Shown here: one piece after another, positions 26,607 to 35,884 of the stretch
Layout of the letters: each line of letters begins with the position of its first letter
How positions within the stretch are numbered: position 1 is the first letter of the stretch
Source of the DNA: Methylophilales bacterium
Lineage (GTDB): Bacteria > Pseudomonadota > Gammaproteobacteria > Burkholderiales > Methylophilaceae
Assembly: GCA_019823025.1 (NCBI GenBank)
Contig: CP081940.1
Location: forward strand, 682,001 to 746,000
Reading direction: 5' to 3'
DNA length: 64,000 nt
Notes under the pieces: model-generated
Databases searched by the model: none
Told to the model about the DNA's origin: nothing
What the model saw: the letters and a program-made list of their open reading frames with translations, nothing else
Program-made: the position numbers and the translations under genes

Positions 26607-29078
26607 ATGTCAAAATTACTAATAGTAGAGTCCCCTTCTAAAGCTAAAACTATTAGCAACTATCTGGGTAGCGAATATAAGGTGCTTGCCTCTTATGGTC
26701 ATATAAGAAATCTCCTTCCAAAGTCAGAGGGAATAAATACTGAAAATTTTGAGATGAATTTTCAGTTAATTGATAGAAATAAGAAGCATATGGATGCTAT
26801 CTCAAAAGCAGTTAAAGATTCAGATGAAGTCCTTCTCGCAACTGATCCCGATCGTGAAGGTGAGGCAATTGCATGGCATATAGCTGAAATTCTAAATTCT
26901 AAAAAACTCATTAAAAATAAAAAAATTGCTAGAATTATTTTTGGAGAAATTACTAAAAATGCAATTATTGATGCGCTCCAAGAACCTCGAGATATTGCTA
27001 GCGCCCTTGTTCATGCTCAACAGGCGAGACAAGCACTTGATTATTTAATCGGGTTTAATCTATCTCCTTTGTTATGGTCAAAAATTCGTTATGGGCTATC
27101 AGCCGGTCGTGTTCAAAGTCCTGCACTTCGTTTAATTACTGAGCGTGAAAAGGAGATTAAGAAATTTATTAAAAAAGAATATTGGTCCATTCATCTTGAT
27201 ACTCAAAAAGAAGATTCAAAATTTTCGACAAAATTGGTGACTCTTGAAAATAATAAATTAGAGCAATTTACAGTTACTAACGAAGCTCAGCAAAAAGAAA
27301 TTGTGGGTGAGTTAATTTTAAAAAGCGCTGGTAAAACAAAAGTGAGTCGTGTTGATAAAAAACAAAGGACTAGAAAGCCACCTTCACCTTTTACTACATC
27401 TACCATGCAACAAGAAGGGGTAAGGAAATTAGGATTTACAACCAAAAGGACTATGATAATTGCCCAGCAGCTTTATGAAGGTATTAAAATTGGTGAGGGT
27501 GCGGTTGGTTTGATTAGTTATATGCGTACTGACTCAATGACACTTTCAAAAGAGGCAATTGAGCAAGCAAGAAATTATTTGAAAAAAAACTATTCTCCTG
27601 ATTTTCTTCCAAATAAGGCAATTGAATACAAAACAAAATCAAAAAATGCACAAGAGGCACACGAAGCCATTAGGCCAACAGATATTTCAAGATCTCCAAA
27701 AGAACTTAAAAGCTTTCTAACTGAAGAGCAATTTAAACTTTACGAAATGATCTGGAGAAGAACCTTAGCTTGCCAAATGACATCTGCAGTTTACGATGTT
27801 GTTAGTGTGGATCTTGAAATTGGATCGAATGAAAATATTTTTAGAGCTAATGGCCAAACCATAAAATTTCCAGGATTTATGTCAGTCTATATTGAAGATC
27901 AAGAAAACGATGATACAAATAGTGAATCTAAGAAATTGCCTCCTCTTGAAGTAGGGGATCAACTTGAGGTTAACAGTATCCACGGAGTTCAGCATTTTAC
28001 TGACCCACCGCCCCGATATAGTGAGGCAAGCTTAGTAAAAACACTTGAAGAGTTTGGAATTGGAAGACCATCGACTTATGCCAGTATTATTTCAACGCTG
28101 CAAGAGCGAGATTACGTTGTATTAGATAAAAAGCGTTTTACTCCAACAGATGTAGGGAATGTTGTTATTGATTTCTTGACAGAACATTTTAGCAACTATG
28201 TTGATTATGATTTTACTGCTCATCTAGAGGCAGAACTTGATGATATCGCAGCTGATAAAAAGGACTGGATAAAAGTGCTACGAACATTTTGGGTAGATTT
28301 TGACAAAAAAATTAAAGAAAAAAGTGAATTGGATAGAACCAAAATAACCCAAAAGTCTATTGATGAAGATTGCCCTAAGTGTGGCAAGCCCTTACTTTCA
28401 AAACTTGGAAGAAGAGGTAACTTTATTGCCTGTTCTGATTATCCTGAATGTAAATTTACCAGAAGTGCTAATGGTGACTTACCTCAAGAACCAAAAGTAG
28501 TTGGGAAGGATGCGGGAACAAATATTGATATTCTTCTTCTTATTGGTCCTTATGGTCCTTACCTTCAACTCGGTACCCAAGAAGAAGGTACAAAAATTAA
28601 ACCTAAACGCGTGACTATTCCCCCAACAATTCCCTTAGCTGATCTGAATGAGGAAATTGCACAGAAGCTAATATCACTTCCTCGTGACCTGGGTATTCAC
28701 CCAGATACAGGGAAAAAAATTATTGCGAGTATTGGTCAGTTTGGACCTTACGTAAATCATAATAGTAAATTTAAAGCTATTCCGAAATCTGACGATATTT
28801 TTAAAATTACACACGAAGAGGCGGTAGAACTTTTAAAACCTTTAAGAAGAATAGGTATTGATCCAGCTACAAATTCAACAATTGATATTTATAAGGGTAG
28901 ATTTGGATTCTATCTTCAAAGAGATGCCATTAAAGTAAACATTGCAAAGAATCTTAATTACGAAAATATTGAGCTTGAAAAAGCCATTCAATTGATCACA
29001 AAGAAAGAACTAGAAGAGAAAGGTAAGAAAAAGACCGCTAAGAAAAAGACCGCTAAGAAAAAGACCGCTAAAAAATAA
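26607..29078 (+). CDS. topA: DNA topoisomerase I
   Basis: An 823-residue type IA topoisomerase that relaxes negative supercoils. The Toprim residues (E8, and D80/D82/E84 in ATDPDREGE) and the catalytic tyrosine Y305 in GLISYMRTDS are present. One zinc-ribbon-type module (CPKC near 589, with IACSDYPEC) is followed by C-terminal GPYGPYLQ / GQFGPYV repeats. The last 25 residues are almost all K, T and A in KKTAK repeats, encoded by a 15-base tandem repeat. The convergent PbpG-like gene ends 3 bases later. Confidence 0.96.
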   Translation: MSKLLIVESPSKAKTISNYLGSEYKVLASYGHIRNLLPKSEGINTENFEMNFQLIDRNKKHMDAISKAVKDSDEVLLATDPDREGEAIAWHIAEILNSKKLIKNKKIARIIFGEITKNAIIDALQEPRDIASALVHAQQARQALDYLIGFNLSPLLWSKIRYGLSAGRVQSPALRLITEREKEIKKFIKKEYWSIHLDTQKEDSKFSTKLVTLENNKLEQFTVTNEAQQKEIVGELILKSAGKTKVSRVDKKQRTRKPPSPFTTSTMQQEGVRKLGFTTKRTMIIAQQLYEGIKIGEGAVGLISYMRTDSMTLSKEAIEQARNYLKKNYSPDFLPNKAIEYKTKSKNAQEAHEAIRPTDISRSPKELKSFLTEEQFKLYEMIWRRTLACQMTSAVYDVVSVDLEIGSNENIFRANGQTIKFPGFMSVYIEDQENDDTNSESKKLPPLEVGDQLEVNSIHGVQHFTDPPPRYSEASLVKTLEEFGIGRPSTYASIISTLQERDYVVLDKKRFTPTDVGNVVIDFLTEHFSNYVDYDFTAHLEAELDDIAADKKDWIKVLRTFWVDFDKKIKEKSELDRTKITQKSIDEDCPKCGKPLLSKLGRRGNFIACSDYPECKFTRSANGDLPQEPKVVGKDAGTNIDILLLIGPYGPYLQLGTQEEGTKIKPKRVTIPPTIPLADLNEEIAQKLISLPRDLGIHPDTGKKIIASIGQFGPYVNHNSKFKAIPKSDDIFKITHEEAVELLKPLRRIGIDPATNSTIDIYKGRFGFYLQRDAIKVNIAKNLNYENIELEKAIQLITKKELEEKGKKKTAKKKTAKKKTAKK
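29025..29069 (+). repeat. topA: Three 15-bp tandem repeats at the 3' end of topA
   Basis: The unit AAGAAAAAGACCGCT occurs three times in perfect tandem and encodes KKKTA repeats in the basic C-terminal tail. The unit is a multiple of three, so copy-number change would lengthen or shorten the tail without a frameshift. Confidence 0.95.
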
Positions 29079-29081
29079 TTG

Positions 29082-29975
29082 TTAATTAACAGATATTTGA
29101 CTAATTTTATTCATTATCGATTCTTTCTTTATCCACTTCTTAACTCTCTGCGCGTCTGCAAACCTAGTTAATGTGCCGTAAGAATTCAAAAAGATCATAA
29201 TAACTGGTTCATTACTTATCGTTGCCTGCATCACCAAACATCGACCTGCGTCTCTAGTAAACCCTGTTTTTGATAAACCAATATCCCAAGTACCTTTCCT
29301 AACCAACCTATTGGTATTTACAAATCCAATTTCATTTTTCCTTTTGCCTATTCTAAAAGTCTCTTGTGATGTCGTAGTTATTTTTCTAATTTCTGGATAT
29401 TGATAAGCAGCTTCTACCATCCTTACAAGATCCCTAGCTGTAGATTTATTTCTTTTATTTAAGCCAGTAGAATCCGCAAACTTACTGTTATGCATTCCTA
29501 ATTTAAGTGCTTTTATATTCATTGCTTTTATAAAGCCTTTCTTGCCTGAAGGGTAAGCTCTGCTTAAAGCGGAGGCCGCCCTATTATCTGAGGACATTAA
29601 AGAAATTTTAAGTAAGTCATATCCAGTTACCAATGTACCTATCGGTATTCTTGAGCCCGTTCCTTTAAGTCTATCAATATCATGCTTTGTAATTTTAATT
29701 TTCTTTTTTAAATCAATTTTAGAATCTAGTATGACCATTGCCGTCATTAGTTTTGTAAGGGATGCAATCGATGCCTCTGAATAGGCATTCTTTTGGTATA
29801 TTACTTTGCCATTATTTTGATTTACAACCATTGCTTTGGCTGACCTTACTTTTGGGTCAGACTTATATTTTGCAAACTTGCTATTAAAGTTATCAAGTTG
29901 ATTATCGGAGAGAGAATTAAACGAAATACTTAGAAGGAGGAAAAAGGATGATATAAAACATAAAAATTTATTCAT
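29082..29975 (-). CDS. D-alanyl-D-alanine endopeptidase (PbpG/DacA family)
   Basis: A 297-residue periplasmic penicillin-binding protein of the S11 family. It has a signal peptide (about 1-23) and the three serine-hydrolase motifs: SLTK (72-75), SDN (129-131) and KTG (236-238). Length and the lack of a C-terminal membrane anchor fit PBP7 (PbpG), an endopeptidase, better than DacA/PBP5. It is divergent from gcvH with a 94-base gap, and convergent with topA. Confidence 0.88.
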   Translation of the reverse strand: MNKFLCFISSFFLLLSISFNSLSDNQLDNFNSKFAKYKSDPKVRSAKAMVVNQNNGKVIYQKNAYSEASIASLTKLMTAMVILDSKIDLKKKIKITKHDIDRLKGTGSRIPIGTLVTGYDLLKISLMSSDNRAASALSRAYPSGKKGFIKAMNIKALKLGMHNSKFADSTGLNKRNKSTARDLVRMVEAAYQYPEIRKITTTSQETFRIGKRKNEIGFVNTNRLVRKGTWDIGLSKTGFTRDAGRCLVMQATISNEPVIMIFLNSYGTLTRFADAQRVKKWIKKESIMNKISQISVN

Positions 29976-30069
29976 AGATAGTTTTAATCCTAGTTTATAA
30001 TTCTACAAATTATACATTTTTTCTTTAAAATAATATAAAAGTATATTGTAAATCGCAAAAGAGTTTTTA

Positions 30070-30444
30070 ATGACATATCCAGATAACATCATATATTCAA
30101 AAGACCACATTTGGCTTAAACCAAATGGTGATTCTTATATTTTAGGAATTACAGACTTTGCACAGGATTTACTTGGAGATATTGTTTACGTTGAAATAAA
30201 TAAAAATAGTGAGTTCAAAAAAAATCAAGCGCTCGGCTCAATTGAGTCAGTCAAAACAGCATCAGATATCATTGCGCCTGAAAATGGAAAAATAATCTTG
30301 ATTAACCCTGAAATTGAGTCCGCGCCAGAAAAAATTAACGAAGACCCTTTCGAAATATGGATTTGCCACGTGGAGTTTATGAGCGAGGTTGAGGAAACTG
30401 ATTTTTTATCAAAAGATAAATACTTAGATCTAATCAAAACCTAA
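30070..30444 (+). CDS. gcvH: Glycine cleavage system H protein
   Basis: A 124-residue lipoyl carrier. The lipoylated lysine is K62 in LGSIESVKTASDI, and the HIWLKPNGDSYILGITDFAQDLLGDIVYVE start is typical. No gcvT or gcvP is nearby. It overlaps the convergent holC by 4 bases. An isolated H protein can still act as an octanoyl/lipoyl carrier, so glycine cleavage itself should not be assumed from this gene alone. Confidence 0.93.
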   Translation: MTYPDNIIYSKDHIWLKPNGDSYILGITDFAQDLLGDIVYVEINKNSEFKKNQALGSIESVKTASDIIAPENGKIILINPEIESAPEKINEDPFEIWICHVEFMSEVEETDFLSKDKYLDLIKT

Positions 30445-30854
30445 ACTTTTTTTGCATCAATACTCTGTATGTTGTAACCACGATCTTTAAAGAATTGAAA
30501 TCTAATTCTCGCTAGTTTTTTATCTTCTTCATCAATTGATACTATTTCAAACAAATTTAAGTACCTGTTGAAACCATCAATCATCTGAGATGAAATATTT
30601 ATAATGGTGTCGTCCATCCACTCAATACTTTTATTGCTTAAAGTAATCTTATTAAGATGATGATGATTATTTTCTTCATGTGGGAAAAAGCTATCAGAAC
30701 TCCCTCCCCACAATTTATCAGATAAATGATTTAATTGAATATCATTTGAACAATAAATCAGAGAATTTCTTTTTTTATTTAGCCTCTCCGGGAGTAACGA
30801 AAAAACTAAATCCGTTTTACTTTCAACGTTAAAAAAAAATTTAATATTTGTCAA
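30441..30854 (-). CDS. holC: DNA polymerase III chi subunit
   Basis: A 137-residue protein matching HolC: LPERLNKKRNSLIYCSNDIQLNHLSDKLW and the DSFFPHE motif near the middle. Chi links the clamp loader to single-strand-binding protein. It follows pepA by 11 bases, the classical pepA-holC pairing of proteobacteria, with lptFG divergent on the other side of pepA. Confidence 0.9.
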   Translation of the reverse strand: MTNIKFFFNVESKTDLVFSLLPERLNKKRNSLIYCSNDIQLNHLSDKLWGGSSDSFFPHEENNHHHLNKITLSNKSIEWMDDTIINISSQMIDGFNRYLNLFEIVSIDEEDKKLARIRFQFFKDRGYNIQSIDAKKV

Positions 30855-30865
30855 AAGCGTAAATT

Positions 30866-32341
30866 TTATTTTTTAGACTTATGCATTAAAAATTGACTTA
30901 GTAAGCTAACTGGTCGTCCTGTAGCACCTTTATTTGCTCCAGAATTCCATGCAGTCCCCGCAATATCTATATGTGCCCATGAATATTTTTTGGTAAATCT
31001 TGATAAGAAGCATGCTGCTGTGATACTGCCTGCTGCTCTTCCTCCGATATTAGCAATGTCCGCAAAATTACTATTAAGAAGTGGTTGATACTCATCCCAT
31101 AGTGGCATTCGCCATGCCTTATCAATTGATTTTTTACCTGCCGCAAGCAAATCATTTGCAAGGTCATCGCTCTTGCTGAAAACTGCTGATGCATGATGGC
31201 CGAGTGCAATTACACATGCACCTGTTAGTGTGGCTATGTCAATTACGGTTTCTGGTTTATATCTCTCTGCATAAGTTAATGCATCACAAAGGACTAATCG
31301 TCCTTCTGCATCAGTATTAAGGATTTCAATTGTTTGCCCTGACATACTTGTTACAATATCACCTGGTTTAACAGCAAGCCCATCTGGCATATTTTCACAT
31401 GCAGGAATTAAACCCACTACATTAAGTGGTAAATTTAAGAGCCCAATAGTTTTCATAACTCCCAGAACTGTTGCAGCACCACACATATCATATTTCATTT
31501 CATCCATTGCCGCACCTGGTTTAAGAGAGATGCCACCTGAGTCAAATGTAATACCCTTACCGACTAACACAACAGGTTTTGAAGATTTTTTACCTTTCTT
31601 GTGTTCTATGATAATGAACTTTGGTTCTAATCTGCTACCTTTTGCAACCGATAAAAAGGAACCCATTTTTAATTTTTCAATCTGTTTTTGGCTTAATGCT
31701 GTTGATTTCATCTTAAAATCTTTAGCAATTTTTTTTGCTTGGTTTGCTAGATATGTAGGAGTACAAATATTAGGGGGTAAATTACCTAAATCTTTAGTTA
31801 AATTCATACCTTCTGCAATAGCCTGACCTTCTTTTATACCCAATTTAATAGCATTACTGTCCAACTTGTTAGCCTGGAAATTTATTTGGTAGTTATTTTT
31901 TGGGGCTTTTTTATCAGATTTTAGAGAATTAACTTCATACGATTCATCTATGGCTGCCTTTGAAAAAAGGTTGGCTACAGTGCCCTGATTAATTTTTTTA
32001 TTAACAAATTGGTTGACCGGTAAAACTACTGTACCGCATTTAATTGATTTCAACTTTTTAAAAATATTTTTTGCTGATTTCAATAGATCTTCTTCATCAA
32101 GGCTATCCTGATTTTGTATGCGAACAAAACATGTCCTTTTAAATTCTCCGTGCATATGCTCTATATTTATCGAGCCAGTATTTTTAGGGAGGTCATCTAG
32201 CTTTATTATTAAGTTAAGGGCATCTTGCAAAGTTTTGCTTAAACTCAGTGACGAGCATAGCTGATTACTTTTATTAACCGCCAATATGATAATATCAGCA
32301 GATAATTTTGAAATTGAATCTGACTTTAGTTGAAATTTCAT
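30866..32341 (-). CDS. pepA: Leucyl aminopeptidase (M17)
   Basis: A 491-residue two-metal aminopeptidase. The metal and catalytic segments [16 protein letters not shown] and [14 protein letters not shown] are intact, with a diverged N-terminal domain. In some bacteria PepA also binds DNA. It is divergent from lptF with only 44 bases between them and co-directional with holC, the standard arrangement. Confidence 0.95.
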   Translation of the reverse strand: MKFQLKSDSISKLSADIIILAVNKSNQLCSSLSLSKTLQDALNLIIKLDDLPKNTGSINIEHMHGEFKRTCFVRIQNQDSLDEEDLLKSAKNIFKKLKSIKCGTVVLPVNQFVNKKINQGTVANLFSKAAIDESYEVNSLKSDKKAPKNNYQINFQANKLDSNAIKLGIKEGQAIAEGMNLTKDLGNLPPNICTPTYLANQAKKIAKDFKMKSTALSQKQIEKLKMGSFLSVAKGSRLEPKFIIIEHKKGKKSSKPVVLVGKGITFDSGGISLKPGAAMDEMKYDMCGAATVLGVMKTIGLLNLPLNVVGLIPACENMPDGLAVKPGDIVTSMSGQTIEILNTDAEGRLVLCDALTYAERYKPETVIDIATLTGACVIALGHHASAVFSKSDDLANDLLAAGKKSIDKAWRMPLWDEYQPLLNSNFADIANIGGRAAGSITAACFLSRFTKKYSWAHIDIAGTAWNSGANKGATGRPVSLLSQFLMHKSKK

Positions 32342-32385
32342 TTAACATTCCTTAATGTTGTCTATAAGAACTAAACTTTAATTAA

Positions 32386-33498
32386 ATGCTATATAAAACA
32401 AAACTAAATAAAGAATTATTTTATACAGCTATATCAACAATTCTTATTCTTACAGGAGTCGTCGTCGCTCAGAGAATTGTCTATGTTTTTCGACTTGCAG
32501 CAAAAGGTATTATACCTAATGACACGATTGATACGATTTTAGTTTTTAATTTATTAAAACACCTCCCCCTTTTACTTTCAATTACTTTATTTTTAACCAT
32601 CTTAATGGCGCTCAGCCGATGGTACAAGGACAGTGAAATGATTGTATGGCTAAGCTCTGGATTAAGTTTGTCAAAGCTAATCAAGCCTATTATTTATTTT
32701 TCAATTCCAACTATTTTGTTAATTGGTTTTCTTTCTTTCCTTGTAAGCCCTTGGGCAGTGCAAAAGGTCGAAGAATATAAAAACGGACTGAAAACTCGTG
32801 ATGAGTTTTCAGCAATTAGTCCAGGCATTTTTAAAGAATCAAAGTCTGATAATCAAATTTTATATGTAGAGGGATTCAGTGAGCTAGGGAATACCGTCAA
32901 TAATATTTTTATTCAGTCTTACCAGAATGGAAAGCTCGGGGTTATGGTTTCAAGTAAAGGAAAGAGGTATGCCAATGAAAAAGGTGAAAATTATATTGTT
33001 TTACTTGATGGAAAAAGATATGAAGGTGGCAGAGAAACTGAAGAATTCACTACAGTTAAATATAAGGAATATGGTATTTTAATTGAAAAAGATATCCCCA
33101 CACTTTCTGCGGTTGGTGCAAGAGTTTCAAAAATGGAGGCAAAAAAAACAACCGAACTAATAGGTAACTTATCAAATAAGAAGTTTCAAGCGGAGTTTCT
33201 TTGGAGGCTTTCTCTTCCAATATCTACATTCATTCTTATAATAATTGCAATTCCATTGAGTTTTAATAATCCTAGATCAGGGAGATCCATGAATATTATC
33301 GCTGCAATATTACTTTTCGTTATTTATAATAATGCTGTAAGCATTTCAAATAGCTTAATTGCAACTGGACAACTTAGCATTTGGATAGGCTCTTGGTTTT
33401 CACATTTTATTTTTCTCAGCATTGCTATTTATTTAATTTATAGAAGATCACTTAATCTAAATTTAATGCCAACTTTTTTTAAAAAAAATAATAAATGA
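32386..33498 (+). CDS. lptF: LPS export ABC transporter permease LptF
   Basis: A 370-residue inner-membrane protein with three N-terminal helices, a periplasmic jelly-roll domain (about 130-270) and three C-terminal helices. The family pattern FLLKHLPLLLS-type first loop and SRWYKDSEMIVWLSSGLS (coupling helix region) is visible. It partners LptG and the LptB ATPase encoded at 59 kb. It overlaps lptG by 4 bases. Confidence 0.94.
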   Translation: MLYKTKLNKELFYTAISTILILTGVVVAQRIVYVFRLAAKGIIPNDTIDTILVFNLLKHLPLLLSITLFLTILMALSRWYKDSEMIVWLSSGLSLSKLIKPIIYFSIPTILLIGFLSFLVSPWAVQKVEEYKNGLKTRDEFSAISPGIFKESKSDNQILYVEGFSELGNTVNNIFIQSYQNGKLGVMVSSKGKRYANEKGENYIVLLDGKRYEGGRETEEFTTVKYKEYGILIEKDIPTLSAVGARVSKMEAKKTTELIGNLSNKKFQAEFLWRLSLPISTFILIIIAIPLSFNNPRSGRSMNIIAAILLFVIYNNAVSISNSLIATGQLSIWIGSWFSHFIFLSIAIYLIYRRSLNLNLMPTFFKKNNK

Positions 33499-34565
33499 AT
33501 CAAGTCACCAAATATCTAAATAAAGAACTTTTTTTAGGGATTACTTTGTTTCTCTTTGGAGGCATTTGCCTTTTTTCTTTCTTTGAATTTATTCAAGAGA
33601 TTTCCGATTTAGATGATAAGAAGTATGGAGTAACACAAGCAATCGTTTACGTCCTTCTTACAATACCAGGACACATCTACAAACTCATTCCAACTGCCGT
33701 ATTAATTGGTGCAATGTATACCGTTGGTCAATTGTCCCATCAGTCAGAATTAATTGTTTTAAGATCTAGTGGCCTTTCAATAAAACAGATTGCAAGAGCT
33801 GTTATGCCTATTGCGATTTTTTTTAGCATTCTTACGTTTGCTGTTGGAGATTTAATAACGCCAAATAGTGAAAAAAATGCCCAACAACTCAAAACAAATG
33901 CAACTAATACCTCAATTAGTATGGAATTTAAATCTGGCTTCTGGATGAAAGATGGGAATAATTTTGTAAATATTGAAAATGTTCTGCCTGATGCATCATT
34001 GTCAAATATACATATATATGAGTTTGATGATCAATTTAATTTGAGAACCATCATTGATGCAAAGAATGGAAAATTTGATGATGGAAATTGGGATTTAACT
34101 CAAATAACAGTTAAAAATTTTATAGATAATCAGATCATTACAGAAAAAATAGAAAAGGGAAATTGGAAGTCATTGATACGCCCTGAAATGATGAATGTTT
34201 TGATAATTTCACCCGACAAAATGTCAATTTTTAATTTAGTCAAATTTATTAATTATCTTAAAATTAACAATCAAAGGTCTTCAAAATATGAAACTGCCTT
34301 ATGGGAGAAATTGATTAACCCACTGATGCCCATTGTCATGATTCTATTTGCCCTTCCCTTTGGTTTTTTACAACAACGATCTGGAGGTAAATTCCTAAAA
34401 ATGTTCATTGGTATTTCTATCGGAATTGGCTATCAGATTATAAATACATTGTTTAGACATTTAGGCTTATTGAATGACTGGCCTCCCTTTTTAAGTTCCC
34501 TGCTTCCTTCTTTTTTATTTCTTTCTCTAGGTATATATATGATTATGAGGTTCGAACGTCTTTAA
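33495..34565 (+). CDS. lptG: LPS export ABC transporter permease LptG
   Basis: A 356-residue paralogue of LptF with the same layout: three helices, periplasmic beta-jelly-roll, three helices. Segments such as QLSHQSELIVLRSSGLSIKQI and FALPFGFLQQRSGGKFLKMFIGI are characteristic. Together with LptF it extracts LPS from the inner membrane. Its last 23 bases overlap the convergent RDD gene. Confidence 0.94.
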   Translation: MNQVTKYLNKELFLGITLFLFGGICLFSFFEFIQEISDLDDKKYGVTQAIVYVLLTIPGHIYKLIPTAVLIGAMYTVGQLSHQSELIVLRSSGLSIKQIARAVMPIAIFFSILTFAVGDLITPNSEKNAQQLKTNATNTSISMEFKSGFWMKDGNNFVNIENVLPDASLSNIHIYEFDDQFNLRTIIDAKNGKFDDGNWDLTQITVKNFIDNQIITEKIEKGNWKSLIRPEMMNVLIISPDKMSIFNLVKFINYLKINNQRSSKYETALWEKLINPLMPIVMILFALPFGFLQQRSGGKFLKMFIGISIGIGYQIINTLFRHLGLLNDWPPFLSSLLPSFLFLSLGIYMIMRFERL

Positions 34566-34944
34566 TTTTTAATCCTAAAATCAAATCATGCAAATATTGC
34601 TTCGCTCCAAATAAGATATTCATATAAAAAATAAAAAATAAAGTTAAACCAATACAAACTAAAAAGTACCTTAGTACACAAAAAATAAATTTATTTTTTT
34701 TAGGGATCTCAAGCTTTATTTTCCAAGCTTTCATCGCTAAAGTTTGGCCTCCATAATACCAAGATGAAACAAAATACACACCTGAAGTAACCCATAAAAT
34801 AAACTGGAAAAGATGAGGATGATCTATCGAATTAATTGCACAGATATATATCGTGATAAATGCAATTAGAAACCATAATGCAATTTGGATAAGTAATTCA
34901 TAAAAAAAACAAGAGTAGAGCCTTAATATATAATTTTTTTTCAT
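34543..34944 (-). CDS. RDD-family membrane protein
   Basis: A 133-residue protein with three to four membrane helices. It matches RDD proteins in WYYGGQTLAMKAWKIKLE (usual form GGxTxGxKxxxL) and a C-terminal FLILGL-like end (LHDLILGLKIKDVRTS). The name-giving R-D-D pattern is only partly kept. Some RDD proteins are linked to Na+/H+ exchange, but role here is unknown. It overlaps lptG by 23 bases at its 3' end and follows the small membrane protein gene by 22 bases. Confidence 0.8.
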   Translation of the reverse strand: MKKNYILRLYSCFFYELLIQIALWFLIAFITIYICAINSIDHPHLFQFILWVTSGVYFVSSWYYGGQTLAMKAWKIKLEIPKKNKFIFCVLRYFLVCIGLTLFFIFYMNILFGAKQYLHDLILGLKIKDVRTS

Positions 34945-34966
34945 TTCAGTGACAAGAAAGTACTCT

Positions 34967-35254
34967 TTATTTTTTTATGGCATGAATGACTGGTATTAGA
35001 ATTAAGGCAATTAAACACCCTAACGCGGTTCCAAATGCTAATGCCCAATTTAAACTGACTGCCCCACCCATAAAATCACTTACTGTGTTACCAAGACCAG
35101 CGCCAATAATTGCACCTAAACCCACTTGAAAACGTCCAGGCAAATATTTTTCTAGTCCAAGCCCAAAAAATGCTCCTACAAGCATTACCCCGTTATCTAC
35201 AATCCCAAACAAAACTGCGTCAAAAAAAAGTTTAAAGAATTCGTCTGTCAACAT
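34967..35254 (-). CDS. Small glycine-rich membrane protein, function unknown
   Basis: A 95-residue protein I do not recognise. It has about three hydrophobic segments (residues 15-33, 41-60 and 68-92). The first two are rich in small-residue spacing (GAFFGLGLEKYLPGRF, GLGAIIGAGLGNTVSDFMGG), the GxxxG type used for helix packing. Conserved-looking polar residues (D18, N20, N56, D60) lie within hydrophobic stretches, which suggests a channel or binding role rather than an anchor. It is divergent from ampD and precedes the RDD gene. Confidence 0.82.
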   Translation of the reverse strand: MLTDEFFKLFFDAVLFGIVDNGVMLVGAFFGLGLEKYLPGRFQVGLGAIIGAGLGNTVSDFMGGAVSLNWALAFGTALGCLIALILIPVIHAIKK

Positions 35255-35326
35255 AACATCACCTCATGTCTCTAAAAATTTAAATCAATTACTTAATTAT
35301 TTAAATACTTGATTATAATTGAATCA

Positions 35327-35884
35327 ATGACTTCTCAAGATAAATTATTTAGGATTGATGAAAATGGGTATCTTCCCCAGGTGACACAAATTGAGTCCCC
35401 TAATTTTGATTTAAGGCCATCCAAACAAACCATTTCATTAATTGTTATTCATTGCATCAGCCTTCCACCAAATCAATTTGGCAATTCTTATATTGAAGAT
35501 TTTTTTAAAAATGACCTTGATTTAAGTCAGCATACCTATTTTAAAAAGATAAAAGATCTTAAGGTTTCCTCACATTTTTTAATTAAAAGAAAAGGTGAAC
35601 TAATACAGTTTGTATCTTGCCTTAAAAAGGCTTGGCATGCGGGCGAGTCGGTTTGGAGAAATAAAAAAAATTGTAACGATTTTTCAATTGGAATAGAGCT
35701 TGAGGGTTCAGATGTTATAAAATACGAAGATATCCAATACAAAGTTCTATTAAAACTTTTAAAATCTTTGCGCATGAAATATCCTGTCACAGATATAGTC
35801 GGTCATAGTGATATAGCCCCTGGTAGAAAAACTGATCCAGGTCATTTTTTTGATTGGAATTTAATAAACTCGGAAAATTTTTAA
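35327..35884 (+). CDS. ampD: 1,6-anhydro-N-acetylmuramyl-L-alanine amidase AmpD
   Basis: A 185-residue zinc amidase that recycles cell-wall muropeptides. Zinc and catalytic residues are visible in LIVIHCISLPPNQFG, SSHFLIKRKGELIQFV, KAWHAGESVW and IVGHSDIAPGRKTDPG. The frame opens at a TTG at 35309, but the ATG at 35327 matches the family start (MTSQDKLFRIDENG). Its TAA stop shares a base with the ATG of the next gene. Confidence 0.94.
   Translation: MTSQDKLFRIDENGYLPQVTQIESPNFDLRPSKQTISLIVIHCISLPPNQFGNSYIEDFFKNDLDLSQHTYFKKIKDLKVSSHFLIKRKGELIQFVSCLKKAWHAGESVWRNKKNCNDFSIGIELEGSDVIKYEDIQYKVLLKLLKSLRMKYPVTDIVGHSDIAPGRKTDPGHFFDWNLINSENF

Noticed and set aside
29080..29091. TGTTAATTAACA palindrome between topA and the PbpG-like gene
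   Set aside because: No loop and no U-run; it mostly overlaps the end of the PbpG-like gene and is too short to call a terminator.
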